A DNA stretch of 64,000 nucleotides from Streptomyces sp. CB02923 (lineage in GTDB: Bacteria; Actinomycetota; Actinomycetes; Streptomycetales; Streptomycetaceae): assembly GCF_001905005.1 (NCBI RefSeq), contig NZ_LWKZ01000001.1:747775-811774 (forward strand), written 5' to 3'. Shown one piece after another: positions 35,983 to 43,828 of the stretch. The notes under the pieces were generated by a model. The model had not been told where the DNA came from. It saw only the letters and a program-made list of their open reading frames with translations, and did no database searches. Every line of letters starts with the position of its first letter. Position 1 is the stretch's first letter. Made by a program: the position numbers and the translations under genes.

Positions 35983-37605
35983 TCAGTCCTTGATCGTGAT
36001 CTGGCCGTACACCGGAACGCTGAAGGGGTTCAGGGCGACGTTCTCGACCCGGTCCGCGTAGCCGCCGCTGCCGTTCTGGTACCAGAGCGGAATCGCGGGC
36101 ATTTCCCGTACGAGCAGTTTCTCGGCCCGGTGATACGTGGAATTGACCTGCCGCTGCTCGCTCTCCCCGTTCGCCCGGCTCACCAGCCGGTCGAATTCCT
36201 TGTTGCTCCAGCCCGAGTCGTTGGACGACGCGCCGGTGAAGTACTGGCTCTGCAGGAAGGTCTGGATCAGCGGATAATCCATCTGCCAGCCGGCGCGGTA
36301 CGGGCCGCTCATCTTCTTCTTGGTGACCTTGGTCCGGTAGTCGGCGAAGGTGCCCATCGGGTTTCCGTCGCACACATGCCGGCCCAGCGCCTTGTTGACG
36401 CTGTTGCACAGGGCGTCCACCCACAGTTTGTGGGAGCCGGTGTCCGCGTTGTACGTCACCTTCATCGAGCCGCCGGGAATCCCGCCCCCTTCGGCCACCA
36501 GCTTCCGGGCCGCGGCGGGGTCGTACGTGCAGGCCGTACCGCACAGTCCCGCCTGGTAGCCGCCGTGCTCGCCGAGGGCCATCGCGGACCAGTCGGTGGC
36601 GGGCGTACGCGTACCGCGGAAGATCTGCCGGGTGATCGCGGGCCGGTTGACGGCCATGGAAATGCCCCGCCGGACCTTCTCCACTCCCGGCTTCGACCAC
36701 TTCTCGTCGTACATCGGGAACGACAGCGTCTGGATGATCCCGGCGGGCTGGTTGATGTACCGCCCCTGCAGGTCTTTCTGCACATGCTTCAGCTGCGGAG
36801 CCGGCACGTCGTCGACGAGATCGAGGTTCCCCGCCATCAGGTCGGTATAGGCGGTGTCGTTGTCCGTATAGACCTGGAGGTCGACCCCGCCGTTCTTCGC
36901 CCGGTCCGGTCCCGGATATTTCTTCCAGGTCCGCAGCCGCATGATCCCGCCCTTGGCGTACGACTGCACGGCGTACGGACCGTTGCCGACCGGCTTTGCC
37001 AGCCACGCGTCGTGGTCGGTGAAGAACGAGCGGGGCAGCGGCAGAAAGGCGTTGTAGCCGAGCATGTCCGGCCACAGCCCGAATTTCTGGTTCAGCCGCA
37101 CCGTGAAGGTCAGCTCGTCCCGCACCCGCAGGCCGCGCATCGTCTCGGCGGCCGGTTTTGCCCCGGCCCCTTCGGGGTGCACCTCCTCATACCCCTCCAC
37201 ATAACTGAAGAAAGGCGCACCCTGCTGCCGGTTGGTGACCAGCGCCCCGTAATTCCAGGCGTCGACGAAGGAATGGGCGGTCACCTTCTCGCCGTTGGTG
37301 AACGTCCACCCCGGCTTGATCTTCACGGTGAAGTTCCGCGCGTCCGGTGACCGGACCGATTCCGCGACCATGTTCTCCGCGACGGCGGTCCGCGGGTTGT
37401 ACCGCTTCAGCCCCCGGAAGGCGAGGTCGAGCACCTTGCCGCCCTGCACGTCGGTGGTGTTGGCCGGCTCCACCGGGTTCTGCGGGTCGCCCCAGGACGC
37501 CCGTACGACACTGGGGTCCTGGCCGCCCCCGCCGCACCCGGCGGCCGCCAGGGCGACCGCGGCGGCCACGAAGCACGCCGGACCGGCGCGCAGGGCTCCG
37601 CGCAA
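35983..37605 (-). CDS. Oligopeptide-binding lipoprotein, second importer
   Basis: 540 residues, SBP_bac_5. TTG start at 37605 is supported by GAGGAGG 7 nt upstream and by the paralogue, whose ATG is at the same place after the same ribosome site. Lipobox AAGC (Cys24). The mature domain has LDLAFRGLKRYNP near the N-terminus and internal Cys pairs (C351/C355 and C393/C407 region) shared with the paralogue at 51883-53508. It captures peptides at the outer membrane face for the DppBCDF-like proteins encoded downstream. Confidence 0.9.
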   Translation of the reverse strand: MRGALRAGPACFVAAAVALAAAGCGGGGQDPSVVRASWGDPQNPVEPANTTDVQGGKVLDLAFRGLKRYNPRTAVAENMVAESVRSPDARNFTVKIKPGWTFTNGEKVTAHSFVDAWNYGALVTNRQQGAPFFSYVEGYEEVHPEGAGAKPAAETMRGLRVRDELTFTVRLNQKFGLWPDMLGYNAFLPLPRSFFTDHDAWLAKPVGNGPYAVQSYAKGGIMRLRTWKKYPGPDRAKNGGVDLQVYTDNDTAYTDLMAGNLDLVDDVPAPQLKHVQKDLQGRYINQPAGIIQTLSFPMYDEKWSKPGVEKVRRGISMAVNRPAITRQIFRGTRTPATDWSAMALGEHGGYQAGLCGTACTYDPAAARKLVAEGGGIPGGSMKVTYNADTGSHKLWVDALCNSVNKALGRHVCDGNPMGTFADYRTKVTKKKMSGPYRAGWQMDYPLIQTFLQSQYFTGASSNDSGWSNKEFDRLVSRANGESEQRQVNSTYHRAEKLLVREMPAIPLWYQNGSGGYADRVENVALNPFSVPVYGQITIKD

Positions 37606-37939
37606 CGAGCTGCCTCCTCAGAGCTGCGACCCCGGGCACCCACCCGCCCGGCCTACCGGCCCCAACCTGGCACCTCGTACACCCCACCGCCCGTCAGCCG
37701 GGCGCAACACGGGCCAGAACCCCCCTTACGAGCGATCTTCCGGTGCGTGCGCCGGACGGCCGCCGCCCGGCCGCGGCCCTCCCGCCCGGTGGTGGGGGTC
37801 CGGGGGCCGCAGGCCCCGGGAGAGGATGACGACGCACGCGGGGCAGCACACCTCGGCCACCAGGGCGGTGCGCCACCTCTTCAGCAGAGCGGGCGGCTTC
37901 ACGGTGTCGGCCGCCCCTTCCGCGGCCGGGGTGCCCGCA
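37606..37939. other. Intergenic, 334 bp, promoter region of the second importer
   Basis: Lies between the importer's lipoprotein gene start and the end of the MFS gene. The part near 37690-37740 is less GC-rich and may hold the importer promoter; no clear -10/-35 pair. A weak hairpin at 37799-37821 may terminate MFS transcription. Confidence 0.4.
37799..37821 (-). terminator. Possible terminator of the MFS gene
   Basis: A short GGGGCC/GGCCCC stem around a GCA loop, extended by three pairs after one mismatch, about 120 nt past the MFS stop. No U tract. Confidence 0.35.
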
Positions 37940-39253
37940 TCAGACCGGTTCGCTCGCCGTCGTCGGCTCGGCCTGGGGCCGGGCCTTCGGGGCCGGGACG
38001 GCCTGCGGGGTGACCACGTGACGGGAGAGGATCCAGTACCCGGCCGCGGCGATGGTGCCGACGCCCGCGCAGCCCAGCCACAGGGCGTCGTCGCCGAACG
38101 CGTCGATCACCATGCCGCCGAGCAGCGGCCCCGTGAAGGTGGCGGCGGAGAACGCCATGGCGTAGACCCCCTGGTAGCGCCCGCGCGCGTTCACCGGCGA
38201 CAGCGCGGCCACCAGGGCCATGCTCGTCGGCGAGTTGATGATCTCGCCGAGCGTCCACACCACGACGGTCAGCATGTAGACGGGCACGGTCTCGGCCCAG
38301 GTCGTCATGCCGAAGCCGAAACCGGCCAGCAGGCAGGCGAGGACGAGCACCTTGGCGGGCTGCTGGTTCTGCACGGCCCTGGTGAGCGGGAGCGTGGCGA
38401 CCACGACCATCAGGCCGTTGACGCTGATGACCGCACCGTATTCGGCGCTGGAGAGTCCGGCCTGACCCATGCTCACCGGCAGCGAGGTGGTGTACTGCAT
38501 GAGGACCATCGAGATCAGGAACGACAGGCCGACCACGCTGAGGAACTTCGCGTCCCGTACGACCACTCCGAGGCCGACGCGGACCGGTTCCGGGGCGGTG
38601 CCGGTGGACTGCTTCCCGGCGTCGGCACTGGCGTCGGCGGTCAGGTCCGGCCGGGTCTCCGGGACCCGGCAGTAGATGACCACCGCGCAGACCAGCACGG
38701 ACAGGGCGTTGCCGAAGAACAGCAACAGGTAGCCGTGCTCGGCGATGAGGCCGGCGGACACCGATGCGACGGCGAAACCGATGTTCACCGCCCAGTAGTT
38801 GAGGGAGAAGGCCCGGACCTGGTCCTTGGCCGGAACCAGGTCGGCGATGATGGCCTGGATGCAGGGCCGCGCGGCGTTCGCGGTGATGCCCAGGACGGTG
38901 GCCATCGCGGCGATGGTCCAGCCCTCCTGCAGCAGGCCCAGGCAGGCCATGGCCCCCGCCGTGGCGAGCTGGGAGACCAGAAGCGTGGGCCGTCGGCCGA
39001 ACCGGTCGGCCAGTACCCCCGCGACCACGGAAGATATCGTTCCGCCCAGCCCGTACAGGGCGGCGACCATTCCGGCGAAAGTAGCCGAATAGCCCCGGTC
39101 CGCGGTCAGGTACAACGCGAGGAATGTGGTGACGAACCCACCGAGCCGGTTGATCAAAGTGCTCGTCCAAAGCCACCAGAACTCGCGAGGGAGGCCCGAA
39201 ACGGCCTTCCTCAGCGCTTGGCTCCCCGAGCGTGGGGTGGGCAGAGCGCGCAC
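37940..39253 (-). CDS. MFS transporter, probable exporter of the ATP-grasp cluster product
   Basis: 437 residues, 12 membrane segments with a central cytoplasmic loop (about 185-215). Family motif A-like GVLADRFGRRPT in the loop between segments 2 and 3. GTG at 39253 is chosen because GAGGAGG lies five bases upstream; the in-frame GTG at 39307 would run through it. Divergent from the dioxygenase gene, with about 290 bp of AT-richer DNA carrying several palindromes between them. The position suggests efflux and self-protection for the peptide made by 39544-45189. Confidence 0.87.
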   Translation of the reverse strand: MRALPTPRSGSQALRKAVSGLPREFWWLWTSTLINRLGGFVTTFLALYLTADRGYSATFAGMVAALYGLGGTISSVVAGVLADRFGRRPTLLVSQLATAGAMACLGLLQEGWTIAAMATVLGITANAARPCIQAIIADLVPAKDQVRAFSLNYWAVNIGFAVASVSAGLIAEHGYLLLFFGNALSVLVCAVVIYCRVPETRPDLTADASADAGKQSTGTAPEPVRVGLGVVVRDAKFLSVVGLSFLISMVLMQYTTSLPVSMGQAGLSSAEYGAVISVNGLMVVVATLPLTRAVQNQQPAKVLVLACLLAGFGFGMTTWAETVPVYMLTVVVWTLGEIINSPTSMALVAALSPVNARGRYQGVYAMAFSAATFTGPLLGGMVIDAFGDDALWLGCAGVGTIAAAGYWILSRHVVTPQAVPAPKARPQAEPTTASEPV

Positions 39254-39326
39254 CCGGTCCTCCTCGTTTCGACGACGGGCACCCCGCGAGTCGGTAAGTA
39301 CCGCCACCCGGGTGCGTAAGTTACAC

Positions 39327-39339
39327 GGAGCTTAGCTCC
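39327..39339. promoter_or_regulatory. Palindrome GGAGCT-T-AGCTCC in the MFS leader
   Basis: Perfect 6-1-6 inverted repeat about 75 bp upstream of the MFS start, in the divergent control region. Candidate operator; a second perfect palindrome, GGAAT-CGA-ATTCC, lies at 39407-39419. Confidence 0.45.
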
Positions 39340-39469
39340 CGGCCAGGAAGCGCGACCAGCAACTTGGCCGGACTCCACTCGTTCACCGGCCGTATCCTCG
39401 CCATTCGGAATCGAATTCCAGCCAAGTGCGTGACTCAAAGAAATCCTGATCAATCAACAACGCTCATGG

Positions 39470-39475
39470 TAGCCT
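39470..39475 (+). promoter_or_regulatory. Possible -10 box for the dioxygenase operon
   Basis: TAGCCT (TAnnnT form) with TGATCA 17 bp upstream (39447-39452, only three of six matches to the -35 consensus). It would give a leader of about 65 nt containing both palindromes at 39502-39523. Confidence 0.28.
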
Positions 39476-39501
39476 CGCTGTGATCCACGAGAGATGTCAG
39501 A

Positions 39502-39523
39502 GTCATATGACCTAGATGATCTA
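39502..39523. promoter_or_regulatory. Two adjacent palindromes upstream of the dioxygenase gene
   Basis: GTCATATGAC (39502-39511, perfect) followed by TAGAT-G-ATCTA (39513-39523, perfect), in an AT-rich segment that ends at the GGGGGG ribosome site of the gene at 39544. Good candidates for operator half-sites. Confidence 0.5.
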
Positions 39524-39543
39524 ATTGGCTGGGGGGCCATTTC

Positions 39544-40344
39544 ATGCTCGTGTCGACCGACTCCATCCGGAATGCCAAGGCCGAGTACGATGCCTCCGGT
39601 TGGCATAAATTGTCCGAATCCTTCGACGATTCCGACATCAAGAAAATGCGTGAGAGCGTCGAAGAGATCAGCCGGCAGCGCAGGCCGGAAGTCGTCCACG
39701 AAAAGGACGACGTCACCGTTCGCGCGATTCACGGATGCCACCTTTTCGACGAGACCTGCGCCCGCCTGGTGCGCCTTCCGTCCCTGGTGCGCCTGGCCGA
39801 GACTCTCATCGGCGAGCCGGTGTACGTCTACCAGTTCAAGGTGAACCTCAAGCAGCCGCACGAGGGCAAGCCGTGGCCGTGGCACCAGGACTTCGCCTTC
39901 TGGCGCAACGAGGACGCCATGACCGAGCCCAAGGCCGTGAACATCGCGGTCTTCCTCGACGACACCCACGAGGAGAACGGGCCGCTCCAGGTCGTGCCCG
40001 GCAGCCACACGCTCGGACTCCTGGGCGACGCGGCCTCCGGCGGCCAGGGGGACTGGCGCCGGCACGTCTCGACCGACCTCACCTACACCGTGCCCCTGGA
40101 GCAGGTGCACGAGCTGGAGAAGGAGAATCCCCGGCAGCAGGCCCTGGGGCCGGCCGGCACGGTGTACGCCTTCCACCCGAGCATCGTCCACTCCTCCTCG
40201 GACAACCGCTCACCCGACCGCCGGGGACTCCTGCTGATCACCTACAACGCGGTGAGCAACGCCCCGGCCCCCTCCCCCCGCCCCGAGTTCCTGGTGAGCC
40301 GGGACACCACGCCGATCACGCCCGTCGACGAGGACGAACTGTAA
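39544..40344 (+). CDS. EctD-like Fe(II)/2-oxoglutarate dioxygenase (PhyH family)
   Basis: 266 residues. Iron triad H114-x-D116 in WHQDFAFW and a distal His, most likely H216 in VHSSSDN, with R226/R227 positioned for 2-oxoglutarate. The stretch from VYQFKVNLKQ through NGPLQVVPGSH follows the pattern of ectoine hydroxylase EctD, but no ectoine genes are nearby and the sequence is not EctD proper. It probably hydroxylates a free amino acid or a peptide intermediate. ATG at 39544 behind GGGGGG. Codon use is AT-richer over the first 150 or so bases. First gene of a + strand operon: PLP enzyme and three ATP-grasp ligases follow. Confidence 0.85.
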   Translation: MLVSTDSIRNAKAEYDASGWHKLSESFDDSDIKKMRESVEEISRQRRPEVVHEKDDVTVRAIHGCHLFDETCARLVRLPSLVRLAETLIGEPVYVYQFKVNLKQPHEGKPWPWHQDFAFWRNEDAMTEPKAVNIAVFLDDTHEENGPLQVVPGSHTLGLLGDAASGGQGDWRRHVSTDLTYTVPLEQVHELEKENPRQQALGPAGTVYAFHPSIVHSSSDNRSPDRRGLLLITYNAVSNAPAPSPRPEFLVSRDTTPITPVDEDEL

Positions 40345-40396
40345 TCAGCACCCGCACCCTTCACGTTCCGGACAACTCATCATTGCGGGGGAAAAG

Positions 40397-41458
40397 GTGC
40401 TGTACAGAACCATTACCGAAGCAATCGGTGGCACGCCCATGGTCCGATTGCGAAAGCTCAAAACGGACTGTGACAGTGAAATCCTGATCAAGCTGGAGTC
40501 GTTCAACCCCGGCGGCAGCATAAAAGACCGGGCCGCGCTCGCGATGATCTCTCAGGCCGAGCGCAACGGCTTGCTCAAGCCGCATGGCACGATCATCGAA
40601 TCGACCTCCGGAAACCTGGGGAAATCGCTGGCGCTCATCGGCGCCGCAAAGGGATACCGGGTCATCCTGGTGATCGACCCGAAAGCTCCCAGGAGCATGG
40701 TCGATTTCGTCACCGCACTGGGCGCCGAAATCATCATGGTGGACACACCGGGTGTGGACGGCGGATTCCAGCGGGCCCGCATCGAACGGGTCCAGCAGAT
40801 GCTCACCGTATTACCGGGAGCCTTCTGGCCCGACCAGTACAACAACCCGGAAAATCCCGGAATCCATGCCGAGGTGACGGCCCGGGAAATCCTGGAAGAC
40901 GTACCGGATTTTGACACCCTGATCGCCGCGGTGAGCACCGGCGGCCATCTGAGCGGCATCTCGACGACGGTGAAGCGCGTCCTGCCGCATGTCCGGACCA
41001 TCGGCGTGGACGCCCTCGGATCGGCGGTCTTCGGCCACCCGTTCACCGGATACGCGATGCGCGGCATGGGCCTCGCCTGGCGCCCCGGCAACCTGGACCT
41101 GTCCGTCGTGGACCGCTATCACATGGTCAGCGACCACGAGGGCATCATGACCGCGCACATGGTGGCCGCGCACGAGGGCCTGCTGATCGGCGAGTCGGCG
41201 GGAGCGGCGGTCTTCGCGGCGCTGCACGAGGCGCACCGCCGGCCGGGCAGCAGGATCGTCGTGATGGCCGCCGACGGCGGCCACAACTACCTCAGCGAAT
41301 CCTTCGACCCCGAATGGCTGAGCACCCGGGGCATCGTCCCCCGTGACGGGGCCGCTCCGATCACCACTCCGCAGGAACTGCTGGCGGCGGCGGCCGCCCC
41401 CAGCCACCCGCAGGAGTCGGTGGAGCAACCGCTGGAGAACACCCTCGTCACGAGCTGA
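40397..41458 (+). CDS. SbnA-like PLP-dependent beta-replacement enzyme (cysteine-synthase family)
   Basis: 353 residues, fold-type II PLP. Schiff-base lysine K43 in GGSIKDR, the substrate loop ESTSGNLG near 68-75, and the phosphate cup in STGGHLSG. It tracks the pattern of SbnA (O-phospho-L-serine plus L-glutamate giving N-(2-amino-2-carboxyethyl)-L-glutamate) more closely than CysK: DPK after strand 3, VDTPGVDGGFQRARIERVQ, WPDQYNN and VDALGSAVFG. It probably builds a beta-substituted alanine from phosphoserine or acetylserine. No SbnB-type dehydrogenase is encoded here. GTG at 40397 behind GGGGGAAAAG. Codon 139 is TTA (40811-40813). Confidence 0.85.
   Translation: MLYRTITEAIGGTPMVRLRKLKTDCDSEILIKLESFNPGGSIKDRAALAMISQAERNGLLKPHGTIIESTSGNLGKSLALIGAAKGYRVILVIDPKAPRSMVDFVTALGAEIIMVDTPGVDGGFQRARIERVQQMLTVLPGAFWPDQYNNPENPGIHAEVTAREILEDVPDFDTLIAAVSTGGHLSGISTTVKRVLPHVRTIGVDALGSAVFGHPFTGYAMRGMGLAWRPGNLDLSVVDRYHMVSDHEGIMTAHMVAAHEGLLIGESAGAAVFAALHEAHRRPGSRIVVMAADGGHNYLSESFDPEWLSTRGIVPRDGAAPITTPQELLAAAAAPSHPQESVEQPLENTLVTS
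40811..40813 (+). promoter_or_regulatory. TTA codon (bldA control point) in the SbnA-like gene
   Basis: In-frame leucine TTA at codon 139, in the stretch M-L-T-V-L-P-G. It predicts that the pathway's second enzyme is made only when the bldA tRNA is available, as in many Streptomyces antibiotic clusters. Confidence 0.85.
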
Positions 41459-41557
41459 CCGCAGGCGGCCGGCCGGACCGGCGGCGGGGTGTTCCGCCAT
41501 GCCCCGCCGCCGGTCGCGCAATCCGCATGTCACCTACCGAGCAGCAAGGTTTCCCGC

Positions 41558-42778
41558 ATGGCGATCGTATTCCTCGAAGCGAACAACACCGGCACCACCT
41601 CCGATGCCATCAGGCAGGCGCAAGAGCGCGGCTACGACACCGTGTTCGTCACGATGCAGCAGGACTTCTACGAGGGGCTCGCCGACAATCCCCTGGAACT
41701 GTGCAGCAACGTGATCACGTGCGATACGTACAACGTGGCCGAGATCCTGCGCGCCGTCCGGTCGGTCGACGTCGAGGCCGTCATCTCCTTCGACGACTAC
41801 CACCTGGTGGTCGCCGCCCTGTGCGCCATGGCGCTGGGGCTGCCGCACGCCGACGTCCGGGGGCTGACCGCCGCCCGGTACAAGGACGTCGCCCGTGAGC
41901 GGACCCGCGAGCTGCGCGGCGGCATCTGGTCCCGGGTGATCGCGGAGGACACCGTCGACCAGGCCGACCTCGACACGTTCCCCTACCCGGTGATCGCCAA
42001 GCCCGTCGACGAGAGCAGCAGCGTGTCGGTCCGGCTCTGCCACGGCCCGGCCGACGCGCTCGCGGTCATGAAGGACTACCGCGCCCACACGGTGAACGTC
42101 CGGGGCTACCGGCCGACCAGGGCCATGCTCTTCGAGGAGTACGTCGAGGGGGACGAGTACAGCTGCGAGCTCTTCTGGGACGGCGCGGACGGATGGCGCG
42201 TCGCCGGTGTCACCCAGAAGGCCCTCGGTGCCCCGCCGCACTTCGTGGAGTGCGGACACGTCTTCCCCGCCCCGCTCACGGCGGAACTCCGCACGGAGGT
42301 CGAGCGGCAGGCCCTCTCCTGGGTCCGTGCCGTGGGCCTGCGCTGCGGGGCGGCGCACGTCGAACTGCGGATCAAGGAGGGCACCGCCCACCTGATCGAG
42401 ATCAATCCGCGGCTGCCCGGCGGTCACATCACCCAACTGGTCCAGTGGTGCACGGGCATCGACCTGGTCGGCCGCTATCTGGACTTCCATCTGGGAGCCG
42501 GTACGCCGGCACCGGACCCGGCACCGGAGTTCGCCGCGGCCTGCTCCCGGTTCCTGCTCCCCGACGAGGTACCCGCCTCCTGGACGTCGCAGGACCTCTC
42601 CGCGGTCCTGGAGCGGCTGCCGTCCTTCCGGCGCGGGCGGGTGCCGCAGTTCACCCGGGCCTCCGACGGACACGCACGCACCAACTACGACCGTGTCGGC
42701 TACGCCCTCCTGGCCGCGTCCGGGCCGGACGGCATCACCGACGACCTCGACCAGCTCGCCCGCCAACTGCGCAACTGA
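41558..42778 (+). CDS. ATP-grasp carboxylate-amine ligase 1 (L-amino acid ligase-like)
   Basis: 406 residues. N-terminal pre-ATP-grasp domain (about 1-110: VFLEANNTGTTSDAI, then VISFDDYHLVVAAL); ATP-binding lysine in PVIAKPVDESSS near residue 149; metal/phosphate motif IEINPRLPGG near 288; C-terminal lid to 406. This layout is that of BacD/YwfE- and PurK-like L-amino acid ligases, which couple two amino acids through an acyl phosphate. ATG at 41558; AAGG lies about 13 nt upstream. One of three consecutive ATP-grasp genes. Confidence 0.85.
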   Translation: MAIVFLEANNTGTTSDAIRQAQERGYDTVFVTMQQDFYEGLADNPLELCSNVITCDTYNVAEILRAVRSVDVEAVISFDDYHLVVAALCAMALGLPHADVRGLTAARYKDVARERTRELRGGIWSRVIAEDTVDQADLDTFPYPVIAKPVDESSSVSVRLCHGPADALAVMKDYRAHTVNVRGYRPTRAMLFEEYVEGDEYSCELFWDGADGWRVAGVTQKALGAPPHFVECGHVFPAPLTAELRTEVERQALSWVRAVGLRCGAAHVELRIKEGTAHLIEINPRLPGGHITQLVQWCTGIDLVGRYLDFHLGAGTPAPDPAPEFAAACSRFLLPDEVPASWTSQDLSAVLERLPSFRRGRVPQFTRASDGHARTNYDRVGYALLAASGPDGITDDLDQLARQLRN

Positions 42779-42808
42779 CGCACCCGCGACAACCTGGAGT
42801 TCCTCACC

Positions 42809-43828
42809 ATGGGCCACAAGATCCTCGTCTTCGTCTCCCGCATGGACGAGTACCGTCTCGACAACCACCTGCTCATTCCGAACGGCCTCGTGCGCACCGG
42901 GCACGAGGTGCATGTCGCGGACATCGAGACGCTGGGCGTCCAGGCGGGCACCGTCATGTGCGACATGTTCGCGTTCGACCGCGAGTACGCGTCGGGCGAA
43001 CCGTTCCCGCACAAGCTGCTCAGGCGGCGCAGCGCCGAATCCTTCGACCTGGTCTGGCTGCTCACCAGCCCGCACCCCACCCTGTTCCTGGAGACCTACC
43101 AGCTGCTCTGGGTGCTCAACCAGCGGGTTCCGTTCGTCAACGACGCGGCGTCGGTTCTCTTCCTCAACAGCAAGATCGCCCTGCCGGCCGGCATCGACCG
43201 GGACCACCTTCCGGAGTCGTACGTCTCCAGCCAGTTCGACGACCTCCACGGTGTCGTCACCTCGGACCCGGAGCGCTCCTGGATCATCAAGCCGGGCAAC
43301 GAGGGCTGCGGAGCCGACATCTACTTCCTCAACGCCCGCGAGAAGAACCACCGCGCCCTGCTGCAGTCGGCGACCGGCAACGAGGTCTCCCGGTACGAGA
43401 ACTACGGGCGTTCGAACATCGGCCTGTCCCGGAAGTACGTCACCATGCAGGAGTACGTACCGACCGTCAAGGAGAACGAGAAGCGCGTCCTCCTGGCGGG
43501 CGGCGAGCCCATCTGCGGTTTCCGCCGGTTCCACAACGACGACGACCACCGCGCCAACGCCACCCTCGGCAACAAGTTCGCGGAGCTGGTCCTGACCGAC
43601 GACGAGGAGGCCTACTGCCGCGAGCTCGGTGCCTCCCTGATGAAGCAGGGCATCTACTTCGCCGGCATCGACCTGGCCTTCCCCTACGTCCTGGAACTGA
43701 ACCTGGAGAACCCGGGCGCCATTAACTGGACGATCCGTTCGACCGGAGTGGACAAGGCGCCGGACGTCATCAAGCACCTGCTGGCGGCCCTGGAGCGCGA
43801 CGGCCGTGTGAAGCCGGTCTCCGCGTGA
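42809..43828 (+). CDS. ATP-grasp ligase 2 (glutathione synthetase GshB-like)
   Basis: 339 residues. MGHKILVFVSRMDEY begins a GshB-type N-terminal domain; ATP lysine K161 in WIIKPGNEGCG; QEYVP (214-218); GFRRFHNDDDHRAN near 237-250 corresponds to the substrate/phosphate-binding R-R-x(n)-R-x-N of GshB; metal ligands D288, E296 and N298 in GIDLAFPYVLELNLENPG. Streptomyces use mycothiol instead of glutathione, so a dedicated peptide ligase is more likely than a true glutathione synthetase. Its stop overlaps the start of the next gene by GTGA. Confidence 0.83.
   Translation: MGHKILVFVSRMDEYRLDNHLLIPNGLVRTGHEVHVADIETLGVQAGTVMCDMFAFDREYASGEPFPHKLLRRRSAESFDLVWLLTSPHPTLFLETYQLLWVLNQRVPFVNDAASVLFLNSKIALPAGIDRDHLPESYVSSQFDDLHGVVTSDPERSWIIKPGNEGCGADIYFLNAREKNHRALLQSATGNEVSRYENYGRSNIGLSRKYVTMQEYVPTVKENEKRVLLAGGEPICGFRRFHNDDDHRANATLGNKFAELVLTDDEEAYCRELGASLMKQGIYFAGIDLAFPYVLELNLENPGAINWTIRSTGVDKAPDVIKHLLAALERDGRVKPVSA

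Noticed and set aside
39454..40191. - strand open frame opposite the dioxygenase gene
   Set aside because: The + frame has the iron-binding H-x-D and distal His, plus a ribosome site; this one shows no motif.
41534..43777. 747-codon - strand open frame opposite two ATP-grasp genes
   Set aside because: The + strand has ATP-grasp motifs and ribosome sites; the - strand frame is biased in composition and has neither.
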